From CAYQUL01 sp964568925 (GTDB lineage Bacteria; Patescibacteriota; Microgenomatia; UBA8517): a stretch of 64,000 nt of DNA. The position numbers were made by a program, and so were the translations under genes. Location: NCBI GenBank assembly GCA_964568925.1, contig CAZMSJ010000003.1:28969-92968 (forward strand). Reading direction: 5' to 3'. A model generated the notes under the pieces. The model worked only from the letters and a program-made list of their open reading frames with translations. It was not told the DNA's origin and did not search any database. Positions 44,385 through 52,417 of the stretch are shown in pieces (the first letter of the stretch is position 1; each line of letters begins with the position of its first letter).

Positions 44385-44858
44385 ATGATACAAGTAGGAC
44401 AGAGTGCTCCAGAATTTAATTTACCTGATGAGAATAATCTCCATCACACATTGTCTGAGTTTAGTGGAAAGTGGTTACTCATTTATTTCTATCCAAAAGA
44501 CGACACTCCAGGCTGCACCATTGAGGCATGTAGTTTCAGAGATGCATCAGAGCAGTTTGCAGAAAAGAATGCACAGATCGTTGGGATTAGTGTTGATTCA
44601 GTTGCTTCACACAAAAAGTTCGCACAAAAACATGCCCTTCCGTTTACACTTCTTGCTGACACTGAAAAGAAAACAGTTGCAGACTATGGCGTTTGGAGCA
44701 AGAAAAAATTCATGGGACGAGAGTATATGGGAATTAATCGTTCCTCTTTCTTAATTGATGAAAGTGGTGTGGTACAAAAGGTATATGAGAAGGTAAACCC
44801 ACTAACTCATACAAAAGAAGTATTGTCTGACATTGAAAGCTTTGAAAAGAAGTCTTAA
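44385..44858 (+). CDS. bcp: Peroxiredoxin, BCP/PrxQ type
   Basis: 157 residues from ATG 44385. The active site is FYPKDDTPGCTIEACSFRD with peroxidatic C44 and resolving C49 in the PrxQ CxxxxC spacing; GISVDSVASHKKFAQKH and LLADTEKKTVADYGVW are family hallmarks. Reduces hydroperoxides using thioredoxin. Two possible starts exist: TATAGT (44372-44377) makes ATG 44385 leaderless, while TATACT (44362-44367) would allow the in-frame GTG at 44376. Confidence 0.95.
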   Translation: MIQVGQSAPEFNLPDENNLHHTLSEFSGKWLLIYFYPKDDTPGCTIEACSFRDASEQFAEKNAQIVGISVDSVASHKKFAQKHALPFTLLADTEKKTVADYGVWSKKKFMGREYMGINRSSFLIDESGVVQKVYEKVNPLTHTKEVLSDIESFEKKS

Positions 44859-44876
44859 GAGAATAAACTCATCTCT

Positions 44877-45845
44877 TTATCTTCTTGTACACTTCACGAT
44901 CGGAAGAAACCAAGTAAACCATCTTCGATGAATCTTCTTGTATGAAACTTCACAGGTAACTTTTCGGTTGGAAAAATGAAAAGCACCTAAGACATGTTCA
45001 AAATCGTCATCATCATCATCGTCTCTCTCATACGGTTTCCTCGTTGGCTTTGGGGTAAGAGTAGGGGTAGGGCTAGGTGTAGGTGAAACAGTTGGTGTTG
45101 GTGTTGGTGTTGGTGTTGCTGTAGCAGTAGCTGTTGGCGATGGAGTTGCTATTTCAACCGGTGTGGCAGTGGCAGTAGCGGTTGGGGTGGCTGTTGGTGT
45201 CGAGGTCGGCGTTGATGAAGGAGATGCTGTTGGGGTTGGGGTTTGAATAACAAACAACAGATTGTGTGGATCTGAAACGGTGAGTACCTCAAAATCATTT
45301 GCGTCGTTATCAGTATCAACACCACGGCCAGAGAGTTCATCAAGCTTTCGAACAATACTGCCATTAGTTGCTGGGTTCGGTGCTGAAATACCGGCACTAT
45401 CTGTTGCGTTTCCCATTCCCACTTCATCAATTACACCATTTGAAATGTCATACAGAGTTACTCTGTTGTCCACTGCAATATTGCCAGTGGCTGACGAAGT
45501 AGAAGAATAGGTAACGTCTTTTGTGACCACTCCTGAATAATTAGGGTGAGCAACAAGAAGTGATGAACGGGCTGGAATAACACCAGACATACTTGCAACT
45601 AAGGTGTGTTCAGTTCCTCCTGCTGTTTTTCTTGTTAGTTTAAAACCATCAATTGTAAGTGCACCATTGGTTGGATTAAACAACTCAACAAATTCATCTT
45701 GAGTATTTGCAGTTGTTCTTGTCTGAATCTGAGCAATAACAACATGTGAGGTTGCAGCTAAAATTGGAGGAGTGATATTACTTGCAAGAAGGGCCAAAAG
45801 AGCAATGCCGATTGTTTTTATAATATAGCCACTTTTGTGGGACAT
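44877..45845 (-). CDS. Exported lamin-tail-domain protein with PT-rich linker
   Basis: 322 residues from ATG 45845. A signal peptide (GIALLALLASNITPPILAA) leads into a lamin tail domain: HVVIAQIQTRTTANTQDEFVELFNP, DGFKLTRK and GVIPARSSLLVAHP. A Thr/Pro/Ala repeat linker of about 75 residues follows (TPTPTPT units), then an acidic run and a basic C-terminal tail with two cysteines. Bacterial lamin-tail proteins are surface or nuclease-associated. The linker DNA is a low-complexity repeat, prone to length change. Confidence 0.82.
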   Translation of the reverse strand: MSHKSGYIIKTIGIALLALLASNITPPILAATSHVVIAQIQTRTTANTQDEFVELFNPTNGALTIDGFKLTRKTAGGTEHTLVASMSGVIPARSSLLVAHPNYSGVVTKDVTYSSTSSATGNIAVDNRVTLYDISNGVIDEVGMGNATDSAGISAPNPATNGSIVRKLDELSGRGVDTDNDANDFEVLTVSDPHNLLFVIQTPTPTASPSSTPTSTPTATPTATATATPVEIATPSPTATATATPTPTPTPTVSPTPSPTPTLTPKPTRKPYERDDDDDDDFEHVLGAFHFSNRKVTCEVSYKKIHRRWFTWFLPIVKCTRR

Positions 45846-46157
45846 AGCTTTTTCACACTCAGGATAGTGAGTGTGTGAAATGAATGTCAAGAGGGATGTT
45901 ACGACATACATGTACGCAAAACAGTAATCTACTCTTGGGACCTCACTTCCAAATGGAAAGTGTGAAAGGCTAGATATATTATAGAAGGCAATTCTAGAAT
46001 TGGAGATTCTCCATATTGCTCAATCTGCTGATTTGCCTAACTGATTTGTTAGGGCAGGCCTTGTGATAAATACAGTTTGGGACTATCTGTAGGAAGAGTC
46101 ACAAAAAACACAAATCGTTGATATTAACTGGAAACAAAACTATAATTCCCAAAAGAT
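45846..46157. other. Intergenic region with divergent regulatory signals
   Basis: Just upstream of the lamin-tail gene CACACTCA/TGAGTGTG (45854-45861 with 45868-45875) forms an 8-bp hairpin or operator. A second imperfect inverted repeat CACTTCC/GGAAAGTG lies near 45946-45963, and CCTAAC/GTTAGG near 46034-46052. The promoter of the 46158 gene fills the right end. No ORF is supported. Confidence 0.55.
46118..46146 (+). promoter_or_regulatory. Promoter of 46158 gene
   Basis: TTGATA (46118-46123), 17-bp spacer, TATAAT (46141-46146). Predicted +1 about 46153, a five-base leader. Confidence 0.7.
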
Positions 46158-46436
46158 ATGGATTTAGAAGATTTCATCGCAACCACTCTTACCAGTATTA
46201 AGCGTGGTATTTCTAAGGCGAACTCTAACAGCGATGGGACATTTGCCATATATCAACAACAGAAAGTAGTGAGTTTTGACCTTGCTGTCGAAGTCTCAAA
46301 CGAAAAAAGTTCAGGTAAAGGTGGAGGCTTGAGGATTCAAGTTGTTGAGGGGAAACTTGAGAGTTCTTCAAAAGACAAATCTGCTAGCACAAGTAGAATT
46401 CATTTTATTGTAGATATTAAAAGAAATATTGATTAA
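46158..46436 (+). CDS. Small protein, possible trypco2-like domain
   Basis: 92 residues. The layout - an N-terminal helix LEDFIATTLTSIKRGISKAN, then strands VSFDLAVEVSNEK, GGLRIQVVEGKLE and a final RIHFIVDIKR - is like the trypsin-co-occurring domain 2 described in bacterial conflict systems. The similarity is from memory and by pattern only. No protease or NTPase partner is encoded next to it. Near-leaderless. Confidence 0.6.
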   Translation: MDLEDFIATTLTSIKRGISKANSNSDGTFAIYQQQKVVSFDLAVEVSNEKSSGKGGGLRIQVVEGKLESSSKDKSASTSRIHFIVDIKRNID

Positions 46437-46472
46437 ATGAAATGAAATATTACAAGAGGTAAAACAACACAA

Positions 46473-46501
46473 ATGCCGGGGTCTTAGCCCCGGCATATTT
46501 T
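46473..46501 (+). terminator. Terminator after 46158 gene, probably bidirectional
   Basis: Nine-base-pair stem ATGCCGGGG/CCCCGGCAT with loop TCTTAG, then ATTTT. It ends next to the stop of the converging lipoprotein gene. Confidence 0.8.
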
Positions 46502-47075
46502 AAAACTTAAAACGTTGATATTTTGACGTTCCACCAATACTGACTGAAAAAACAGTCAGATTACAATTCTTGATGAACATCAAACTGTTCCATGCCCAGA
46601 TCCAATACTCTGGGTTGTACTCTCCACCGAAATTAATCACTCGATGGGGGATTCTACGATCATCAAGAAGGTGTATCTCCCCAAGACGTGGAATGTACAT
46701 ATAGCGCATGTCATCTGACCGTTGACCGGTATCATTCAACTTAAGAGCTTTAACCATATCCATGCCAACTTTGTCAGCCTTCCACCCATCTCCATCGCGA
46801 GTCAGTTGGAGAGCCTGTCCGTTGCAAACGGCGAAAATTGGATCAAAACCGGCAGGAGCATCACTTTCATAATAGAAAAAGCCACCAGTTTCAAGACTAG
46901 GCTTAGGGAGAGGAGTGGCATTCATCTGATTTTGAATCAGTTGCATGAGCTCCGCATCCACGGTGACGACCGGGTTTGATTCTATTTGATTGGCATCCTG
47001 AATTAGTAGGCTGCAAGCAGCCATCAGGATGGTTACAAAAATTAACATACAAAGTGCAAATAGACGCAACTTCAT
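46500..47075 (-). CDS. Putative lipoprotein
   Basis: 191 residues. Signal peptide with a lipobox: MLIFVTILMAACSLL (LMAAC, Cys21). The mature part has no known domain; it includes GGFFYYESDAPAGFDPIFAVCN and YIPRLGEIHLLDDRR. AGGAG stands eight bases before the ATG. Likely anchored on the outer face of the cytoplasmic membrane. Function unknown. Confidence 0.75.
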   Translation of the reverse strand: MKLRLFALCMLIFVTILMAACSLLIQDANQIESNPVVTVDAELMQLIQNQMNATPLPKPSLETGGFFYYESDAPAGFDPIFAVCNGQALQLTRDGDGWKADKVGMDMVKALKLNDTGQRSDDMRYMYIPRLGEIHLLDDRRIPHRVINFGGEYNPEYWIWAWNSLMFIKNCNLTVFSVSIGGTSKYQRFKF

Positions 47076-47173
47076 CTGTTTCTCCTAACTAAAATGAGAA
47101 AAGCAGTATAGCTCAAAATCACTCAAAAATCAATTATGGGGTGGTTCATGGGCTCAACCTCTATTTTTATGGC

Positions 47174-47203
47174 ACAAAAAAATGGGGAAGCATGTGCTTC
47201 CCC
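47174..47203 (-). terminator. Terminator of the ConA-like protein gene
   Basis: On the minus strand an 8-bp stem GGGGAAGC/GCTTCCCC with a 4-base loop is followed by ATTTTTTT. Confidence 0.82.
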
Positions 47204-47230
47204 AAACCGTCTGTCTTTTTTAAAACGAAA

Positions 47231-48046
47231 CTACTCGGTTACTTTCACCCAATCAAAGAATATCGATTGAGTAGCCGCCGGGCTCGGATAGGTAAATCCT
47301 GCAAACCCAGGCTGCTGATTGTCATTCCAAATCTCAACTGAAAGATTATGTAACGGGACAGGCAGGACAGTAGTTCCAATAAAGGAACCATTTACATAGT
47401 ATCCAACACTTTGCTGTCCACTGGCGTTTACTGACCAAACAAGTTTCACGATATTCCATTGCTGGAGGTTTATGCTCGCTGGACGTACAACATAGAATGG
47501 GTTCAGGTCGACAACTGCCGACGCGGTGAAACCTGCCAGATAGCCACCAAGAATTGTGTTGTCAGCCCACTCAAAACCAATTTGGTCATATGAGGGGTAT
47601 GGTCCAAATGGACTCACTGCTGAATTCCAAAGAACAACACCTGATGTACCAACTGCACCAGATCCATCTGGATTAAAGTTGCCGCTCCACTTAACACGAG
47701 CTTCCAGTACAACTGGATCATCCACTTCAGGGTTCCAGGGACCAGTTTCTGTTGGATCAGCTTGGTTTAAATTCACCTCTGAAACATCAGTACCGGTATA
47801 GACACCTGCTGTAGTTGACGGGTATATGGAAACTTCTAGTGCGTTTCCAACTACTTTTGCACATGCATCTACACCACAGGCGACACCAGGATGCCGGTTG
47901 GGGGTACCACTGTCATCTTCATAGTTCATGAAGTACCAGGTTCGGTTAAACCCACCATTAAAGGACTCGTTGAAACTTGAACTTGCCTGCAGCACACTTG
48001 CTGTAGTCAGTAGTGCCAGAACCAAAATTACAATTGTCTTCTTCAA
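47231..48046 (-). CDS. Secreted concanavalin A-like lectin/glucanase-fold protein
   Basis: 271 residues from a TTG start at 48046. A signal peptide (MKKTIVILVLALLTTASVLQA) precedes a jelly-roll domain: NESFNGGFNRTWYFMNYED, PVVLEARVKWSGNF, YDQIGFEWADN, QQWNIVKLVWSV and SVGYYVNGSFIG. GH16-type catalytic ExDxxE is not seen, so it is more likely a glycan-binding or structural surface protein. Two cysteines are near each other (ACGVDACAK). Confidence 0.78.
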   Translation of the reverse strand: MKKTIVILVLALLTTASVLQASSSFNESFNGGFNRTWYFMNYEDDSGTPNRHPGVACGVDACAKVVGNALEVSIYPSTTAGVYTGTDVSEVNLNQADPTETGPWNPEVDDPVVLEARVKWSGNFNPDGSGAVGTSGVVLWNSAVSPFGPYPSYDQIGFEWADNTILGGYLAGFTASAVVDLNPFYVVRPASINLQQWNIVKLVWSVNASGQQSVGYYVNGSFIGTTVLPVPLHNLSVEIWNDNQQPGFAGFTYPSPAATQSIFFDWVKVTE

Positions 48047-48197
48047 GGTACACTCTCTTTCGTAGTCATTACAGGTAGATACAAAAGACAGACGGACGGT
48101 ATATTAACACATGATTTTGGTCTTTTCTAGTCTATATATTTATCTTTAGAAAATTTTCTCACAGTTTGAAACAAAAAAATGGTATTATTTTGTCAGT

Positions 48198-48575
48198 ATG
48201 AGTGAAAAAGTAACAGGATACAGTTTGCTTGTGTCAGGTGTTGCCATTATTTTGATTGCCTTAATGTTTGTGTATCAGGTTTTTGCAAAACAAGCTGAGC
48301 CAGCTCATCTTTTTTCTTTCCCAGGAATCTCCATAGACTTAAGTAAAATTGTTGCAAGCCAACTACCCAAAGACGTGACACTACCAGCAGGCACTGCTAT
48401 GGAGCAAGAAATTATTCCAGCAAAGGTCGTTAATGACTCAGCAAACATAGCAGCACATTTGTTTTTAATGGGATTTGTTGCAAGTGTGGGGTATAAAATT
48501 GCTTCTCTTGGAGTACTCATGCTTCGTCCTGTTGTTGTTCGTCTTAAGGAAACAGCAGAACCACAACTGAAATAA
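48198..48575 (+). CDS. Small two-helix membrane protein
   Basis: 125 residues: helix one LLVSGVAIILIALMFVYQVF, an external loop of about 55 residues, helix two HLFLMGFVASVGYKIASLGVLML and a short basic tail. No family recognised. TATTAT (48183-48188) sets +1 about 48195, three bases before the ATG, so nearly leaderless. Confidence 0.7.
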   Translation: MSEKVTGYSLLVSGVAIILIALMFVYQVFAKQAEPAHLFSFPGISIDLSKIVASQLPKDVTLPAGTAMEQEIIPAKVVNDSANIAAHLFLMGFVASVGYKIASLGVLMLRPVVVRLKETAEPQLK

Positions 48576-48692
48576 AGAATAGGTTCCTCAGCTAAAAAGA
48601 TAGATTATCACACATCCCATAATTTGGTTATTTGTCATTTCTATGATAAAGTAAATAAGTATCCGCTATGTTGATATCGGGAGAAACTTAAG

Positions 48693-48929
48693 ATGTACGA
48701 TAAGATTCGTGGTGAGATCAAGCAGTTTCCTTACCGTACGGCGCAGGTCGTAGATGTCTTCTTGGAGTTGCCTCGAGAGGCATGTCACGATCTTGAAGAA
48801 CAACTAGCTGCGGCTGCAGGCAAATGGCCTGACAACCACACGGAATACGAATTGAAGCAACGTGGTTGGGGTTCCAATGGACCCCAGGACAATATCACCT
48901 ATATTTCGTGTAGTGACTTCACCGTCTGA
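48693..48929 (+). CDS. Small orphan protein, copy 1 of an inverted duplicate
   Basis: 78 residues, GGGAG before the ATG. The core EVFLELPREACHDLEEQLAA-type segment and YISCSD are shared almost exactly with the protein encoded on the opposite strand at 49720-49989; DNA identity is near complete across about 60 bases of the centre. Its stop is about 20 residues earlier than in copy 2. No known family. Confidence 0.7.
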   Translation: MYDKIRGEIKQFPYRTAQVVDVFLELPREACHDLEEQLAAAAGKWPDNHTEYELKQRGWGSNGPQDNITYISCSDFTV

Positions 48930-48943
48930 GTTAACTACGAAGC

Positions 48944-48972
48944 AACCGCCTCAATTAATGGGGCGGTTATTT
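48944..48972 (+). terminator. Terminator of duplicate copy 1
   Basis: Ten-base-pair stem AACCGCCTCA/TGGGGCGGTT (one T-G) with loop ATTAA, then ATTTATT. The same hairpin recurs in inverted orientation at 49669-49693. Confidence 0.78.
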
Positions 48973-49058
48973 ATTACCACAGTAAACGAATCTAAAGCAT
49001 CAGTTTTCCCTAGGTTACGCAAAACATACTTGGCAAATTAGCATTTAAACAAAATAAA

Positions 49059-49088
49059 ACCCCACTGTTGTTAACGAGTGAGGTTTTT
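49059..49088 (-). terminator. Terminator of 49127 gene
   Basis: Imperfect 9-bp stem (AACCTCACT with AGTGGGGTT on the minus strand), then TTATTTTGTTT. Confidence 0.6.
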
Positions 49089-49126
49089 CAATGACGTTTA
49101 CTTTACCGACTTGATCAGAAAGCGAG

Positions 49127-49507
49127 CTATTCGGATGAGTAAACCGAGTCTGGGTCTTGCCCATGCTCTTTGAGCCAGTCCTTTAGAGAGATCCATACTT
49201 TCGGATCATCGATTGCACGAACATGATATGGGCGATGCCAATAAACACTGTTACGGCCCAGTTCAGAGCGATCTGCAACAAGAGAAAGCAGTGCAATATG
49301 ATCTCCATAATTTGCGGATGCTGCAGCTTCACGCGCGAGTTGAACAACTTTCATGACACTTTCCGCGTCGCGCTTGGAGTAAATCTGGCCTGAGTTCAGG
49401 TCGAAAAAGAAATTTTCTGGTTCTTTATCGCTGTAGCTCCAGCCTACACCATGCTCAACAACAGCATTACGGAATTGAGTTGCACGTTCGAAGTCATCAA
49501 TACCCAT
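49127..49507 (-). CDS. Small orphan protein between the inverted duplicates
   Basis: 126 residues, soluble, starting MGIDDFERATQFRNAVVEHG. A weakly acidic protein with WSYSDKEPENFFFDLNSGQIYSKRD and VWISLKDWLKEHGQ. No family recognised. Promoter TTGACA (49578-49573), 17-bp spacer, TATATT (49555-49550) on the minus strand is consensus-like, and a terminator follows, so it is another self-contained unit. Confidence 0.7.
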   Translation of the reverse strand: MGIDDFERATQFRNAVVEHGVGWSYSDKEPENFFFDLNSGQIYSKRDAESVMKVVQLAREAAASANYGDHIALLSLVADRSELGRNSVYWHRPYHVRAIDDPKVWISLKDWLKEHGQDPDSVYSSE

Positions 49508-49549
49508 TTGAGCTTCTTTCTACTCAGATTTGAACTTAACTATAAATAA

Positions 49550-49578
49550 AATATAGCAAAAAACGGTCATTTTGTCAA
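49550..49578 (-). promoter_or_regulatory. Promoter of 49127 gene
   Basis: Minus-strand TTGACA, 17-bp spacer, TATATT. Leader of about 36 nt. Confidence 0.7.
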
Positions 49579-49593
49579 GTTTATAGGATATTG

Positions 49594-49686
49594 ATGGTTG
49601 TGACTGGTAGAACTTTTCTGAAAGATGATGTTGAAATTGACGAAACGTTCGTTTGTGGTAAAGAAAAAAACCGCCCCATTAATTGA
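49594..49686 (+). pseudogene. Remnant of an IS1595-type transposase
   Basis: A 30-codon frame reads VEIDETFVCGKEKNR, matching the catalytic-core segment VEVDETFVGGKGKNR of the intact transposase at 62883 (first catalytic Asp region). Nothing else of the transposase is recognisable on either side, and the frame runs into the hairpin of the duplicated gene. It marks an old, mostly deleted insertion. Confidence 0.65.
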
Positions 49687-49693
49687 GGCGGTT
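49660..49693 (-). terminator. Terminator of duplicate copy 2
   Basis: Minus-strand stem AACCGCCTCA/TGGGGCGGTT, loop ATTAA, followed by TTTTTTT. Identical in sequence to the copy 1 hairpin. Confidence 0.8.
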
Positions 49694-49719
49694 GTTCTGC
49701 GATAAACGTGGTAGAAAAT

Positions 49720-49989
49720 CTACCAGCGTTCTTGGATAATTCCACGGCCAAAGCGAACAGTCAGGTCGCTGCATGAGATATAGGTGGTGTTCTCTTGCGG
49801 GCCGTCTGCCCCCCAACCTTCCTGCTTCACCTCGTACACGACGTGGTTGTCCGGCCGTTTGCCTGCAGCCGCAGCTAGTTGTTCTTCAAGATCATGACAT
49901 GCCTCTCGAGGCAGTTCCAAAAAGACTTCTGTAACTTGTGCAGACCGATAGGTATGCTGCTTAACTTCACCGTCAATCTTGTCGAACAT
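49720..49989 (-). CDS. Small orphan protein, copy 2 of an inverted duplicate
   Basis: 89 residues starting MFDKIDGEVKQHTYRSAQV. Paralogue of the 48693 protein with an extra C-terminal tail VRFGRGIIQERW. Shares ELPREACHDLEEQLAAAAGK and TYISCSD with copy 1. AAGGAG precedes the ATG, and the promoter at 50028-50056 is near consensus. Function unknown. Confidence 0.72.
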   Translation of the reverse strand: MFDKIDGEVKQHTYRSAQVTEVFLELPREACHDLEEQLAAAAGKRPDNHVVYEVKQEGWGADGPQENTTYISCSDLTVRFGRGIIQERW

Positions 49990-50027
49990 CTTAATTCTCC
50001 TTATGTCTACTCTGAGGATATTTAATA

Positions 50028-50056
50028 ATTATACCCCGGAAGAGTTGAATTGTCAA
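50028..50056 (-). promoter_or_regulatory. Promoter of duplicate copy 2
   Basis: Minus-strand TTGACA, 17-bp spacer, TATAAT: full consensus. Predicted +1 about 50021, leader about 31 nt. Confidence 0.78.
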
Positions 50057-50221
50057 GCTATGGGTCATATTCTACGAGGTTGACTTAGCTTCGCTTTTTG
50101 TCAAAAAGGGGGAGAGAGCTGTTTTAAGTATATCTTTAAATGAATGTATTACATGAGTTGATGGGATAAGTGCCAGAATTACCACTTGACGCAGAGTACC
50201 AATGTTTGGTTATATGTACCT

Positions 50222-50425
50222 ATGGCCGCTAAAGCAACAGTAAAGAAACTCACACGAAGTTCCACAGACAAAGTGTTAACTGGTGTCATGGGCGGAGTTG
50301 CAGCATACATAGGAGTTGATTCAACACTCTTGAGACTTGCTTGGTTATTAATCGTTGCCTTCACTGGTTTTGTTCCTGGACTCGTCGCATATGTTATTGC
50401 GGCTGTTGTTATTCCAGAGAACTAA
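50222..50425 (+). CDS. PspC-domain membrane protein
   Basis: 67 residues from ATG 50222. The PspC motif is [20 protein letters not shown] followed by [20 protein letters not shown], with two membrane helices. PspC-type proteins sense or respond to membrane stress in other bacteria; no psp genes are nearby. TTGACG and TTATAT upstream place +1 at the ATG. The next gene starts two bases after its stop. Confidence 0.85.
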   Translation: MAAKATVKKLTRSSTDKVLTGVMGGVAAYIGVDSTLLRLAWLLIVAFTGFVPGLVAYVIAAVVIPEN

Positions 50426-50427
50426 TT

Positions 50428-51408
50428 GTGCTAACTAAATCTTCAGGTTTCACTCATATTTTTGCAATTCTTGGGGGAGTTCTTTTTGTAGCAGTTGCTG
50501 GTGTAATTCTCACATCAACAATTAGAGAAACAAGCCTTCAGGCAACTGTTATTCCAATCGTAACTGAAACTCCAGTCCCAACAGCAAGTGCAACACCTGA
50601 ACCAACTCCAACTGAAACGCCAACTCCGACCCCTACAGTAACGCCAACAGCGACACCGTCATTAACGCCAGTTCCAACGAAGACCCCAGCTCCGACACCA
50701 AAGCCAGTATCTGGCCCACCAGGCAGTGGATATTCACGAATAACAGTACACACAGAAGTAGGTGACTTTGTAAGTGATGTCATTTCCATTGATATGTCTG
50801 CAGCAACAATGGTAACTGACACCGCCTCAGACAGTGATTGTCCAAACGATTGTCCTGCGATGCCACTTGCTGAATATATTTCTAAAAACGGTGGGTTTGC
50901 AGGTATCAACGGTACCTATTTTTGTCCACCAGACTATGCAGATTGTGCGTCAAAGAAAAATTCATTCGATTTTCCTGTGTGGAACAGCAGACTTTCAAAA
51001 TGGATGAACCAAGGAAATTTGTTTTGGAATGATCGAGCCATCTTCTATCGAGATGGGGGAGGGTCACACTTCATGCGTGATGCCAAGAGTTTCGGTGGGG
51101 GCTTAACAGCAGGAATTGTAAATGCTCCTGGGCTTGTTTCAGGAGGACAAGTTATCGCTAATGACTATCCACTCTCTGACAAACAAAAATCAAAGGGGAC
51201 AAAAGGAGGCATCGGTAGCCGCGGAAACGTCATCTATTTAGTCATTTCAAGAAGTGTATCTATGAATGAGTTTGCACATGTCTTTAAAAGCCTTGGAGCT
51301 GACGCAGCCGTAAACCTCGATGGGGGAGGGTCATCAGCCCTTTGGTTTGGTGGGTACAAGGTTGGCCCTGGGCGAGCTCTCCCAAATGCAATTATCTTCA
51401 AACGGTAG
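50428..51408 (+). CDS. Exported phosphodiester glycosidase (NAGPA) with PT linker
   Basis: 326 residues from GTG 50428, two bases after the pspC stop; an in-frame start further upstream would lie inside that gene. One membrane helix (HIFAILGGVLFVAVAGVIL), a Thr/Pro/Ala linker of about 50 residues, then the NAGPA domain: GGFAGINGTYFCPPDYADC, GGGLTAGIVNAPGLV and AAVNLDGGGSSALWFGG. The linker probably carries the enzyme through the wall. Related domain in the 34918 protein. Likely acts on surface polysaccharide. Confidence 0.85.
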   Translation: MLTKSSGFTHIFAILGGVLFVAVAGVILTSTIRETSLQATVIPIVTETPVPTASATPEPTPTETPTPTPTVTPTATPSLTPVPTKTPAPTPKPVSGPPGSGYSRITVHTEVGDFVSDVISIDMSAATMVTDTASDSDCPNDCPAMPLAEYISKNGGFAGINGTYFCPPDYADCASKKNSFDFPVWNSRLSKWMNQGNLFWNDRAIFYRDGGGSHFMRDAKSFGGGLTAGIVNAPGLVSGGQVIANDYPLSDKQKSKGTKGGIGSRGNVIYLVISRSVSMNEFAHVFKSLGADAAVNLDGGGSSALWFGGYKVGPGRALPNAIIFKR

Positions 51409-51428
51409 TACATACTACCCTGTAATAT

Positions 51429-51457
51429 TTGATTTTTAGGCCAAAAAATGATATATT
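51429..51457 (+). promoter_or_regulatory. Promoter of 51501 gene
   Basis: TTGATT (51429-51434), 17-bp spacer, TATATT (51452-51457). Leader about 37 nt with GGGGA. Confidence 0.68.
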
Positions 51458-51500
51458 ACTGTCTGATTTTCCACATTCAAGTTAGATAAGGGGATTATCG

Positions 51501-52307
51501 ATGGGAAATAAACCAGTATTTGATATTTCCAAGACAACGATTCCGTTCGCACAAGAATGGACGAAGGAATCATATGGGGCCGGGAATTGGATCTTTACTC
51601 ACCCAAACAACTTGGGTTCGATTCTGTTTAATTCAGAGCATCAGATCGTCATGGTTCTTTCAACAAGAAGTGAACCTAGAGCCGATAAAATACGAGAAGG
51701 AATCGCTTTTCAGTTGAAATACGGTGATCCAGATCAAGATATTCTGGAACGCTTTCTTGAAGCTGAGATGAATGCCCTTTCAAACAATAGACGCCCTGAC
51801 ACACATTTTCAGCATTGGCCATTGTTGTTTGAATATATCCATAACCCGGCCAATAAATGGTTTGCAATTGTGGAGTGTGGAACAGACCACTCGCATGGTT
51901 GGGTAGCAGTAACGGATGAAGAGCTTAAAAAGCTCACAGATGCCGCTGCAACACTTTTAGCTGAAGTGAAAACATCCCTGGACGTAAAACGAGCAATGAA
52001 TACCATCAAGATGGTCACCTCGATTGAGCATTGTAATTTCCGTGTACTGCTCGTCAAGAGCGAAGCTGTCTGGCGACAAGTACTTGTTGAAGACAATGAG
52101 GAACAAGCTGATTTTGGTATAGAGAAACCCAACAACCTTGGAATCACCATCCTTAATGCAAAATGCAGTTGTGGTTACAATCATACTGCCTTTTATGATG
52201 ATATCGATTTAGGTGACAGGGCAAAGGCCTTTGAGGAGTTATGGAGTGTGCACCGGAGACAACATCCCAAGTGTACCAACAGAGTGCTTTCTATCACCCA
52301 GTCCTAG
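51501..52307 (+). CDS. Hypothetical protein
   Basis: 268 residues, soluble. Segments NWIFTHPNNLGSILFNSEHQ, KWFAIVECGTDHSHGWVAV and, near the end, AKCSCGYNHTAFYDDIDLG plus HRRQHPKCTNR. The Cys/His spacing in the tail (CSCG...H...H..C) could bind zinc. No family recognised. A full single-gene unit with promoter, leader and terminator. Confidence 0.7.
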   Translation: MGNKPVFDISKTTIPFAQEWTKESYGAGNWIFTHPNNLGSILFNSEHQIVMVLSTRSEPRADKIREGIAFQLKYGDPDQDILERFLEAEMNALSNNRRPDTHFQHWPLLFEYIHNPANKWFAIVECGTDHSHGWVAVTDEELKKLTDAAATLLAEVKTSLDVKRAMNTIKMVTSIEHCNFRVLLVKSEAVWRQVLVEDNEEQADFGIEKPNNLGITILNAKCSCGYNHTAFYDDIDLGDRAKAFEELWSVHRRQHPKCTNRVLSITQS

Positions 52308-52318
52308 AAACTGGCATG

Positions 52319-52344
52319 GCGGACCCAAAAGGTCCGCTTTTTTT
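52319..52344 (+). terminator. Terminator after 51501 gene
   Basis: Perfect 7-bp stem GCGGACC/GGTCCGC with loop CAAAA, followed by seven T. Confidence 0.88.
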
Positions 52345-52355
52345 GTTGCCTATGC

Positions 52356-52384
52356 TTGACATGACAGCCCCATAATGATATATT
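52356..52384 (+). promoter_or_regulatory. Promoter of 52418 gene
   Basis: TTGACA (52356-52361), 17-bp spacer, TATATT (52379-52384). Leader about 27 nt with GGAGG. Confidence 0.75.
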
Positions 52385-52417
52385 CACATTCCAATTAGTT
52401 GTCTGGAGGATAGACAC

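Larger units (their letters stand above)
48693..49989. repeat. Inverted duplication of a gene plus its terminator
   Basis: Arms 48693-48972 (+) and 49989-49660 (-) encode paralogues and end in the same hairpin. They enclose an unrelated orphan gene and the transposase remnant. The arms differ in outer parts but are nearly identical in the gene centre and terminator. Confidence 0.75.

Noticed and set aside
44877..45240. TPTP-coding repeats as a CRISPR-like or VNTR locus
   Set aside because: The repeat is irregular and codes for a Thr/Pro linker in frame; the same codon style appears in the linker at 50570-50710.
50058..50079. A left end of an IS1595 element (ATGGGTCATATT...)
   Set aside because: It starts like the real end at 62800 but diverges after six bases, and its orientation does not fit the transposase remnant at 49594.
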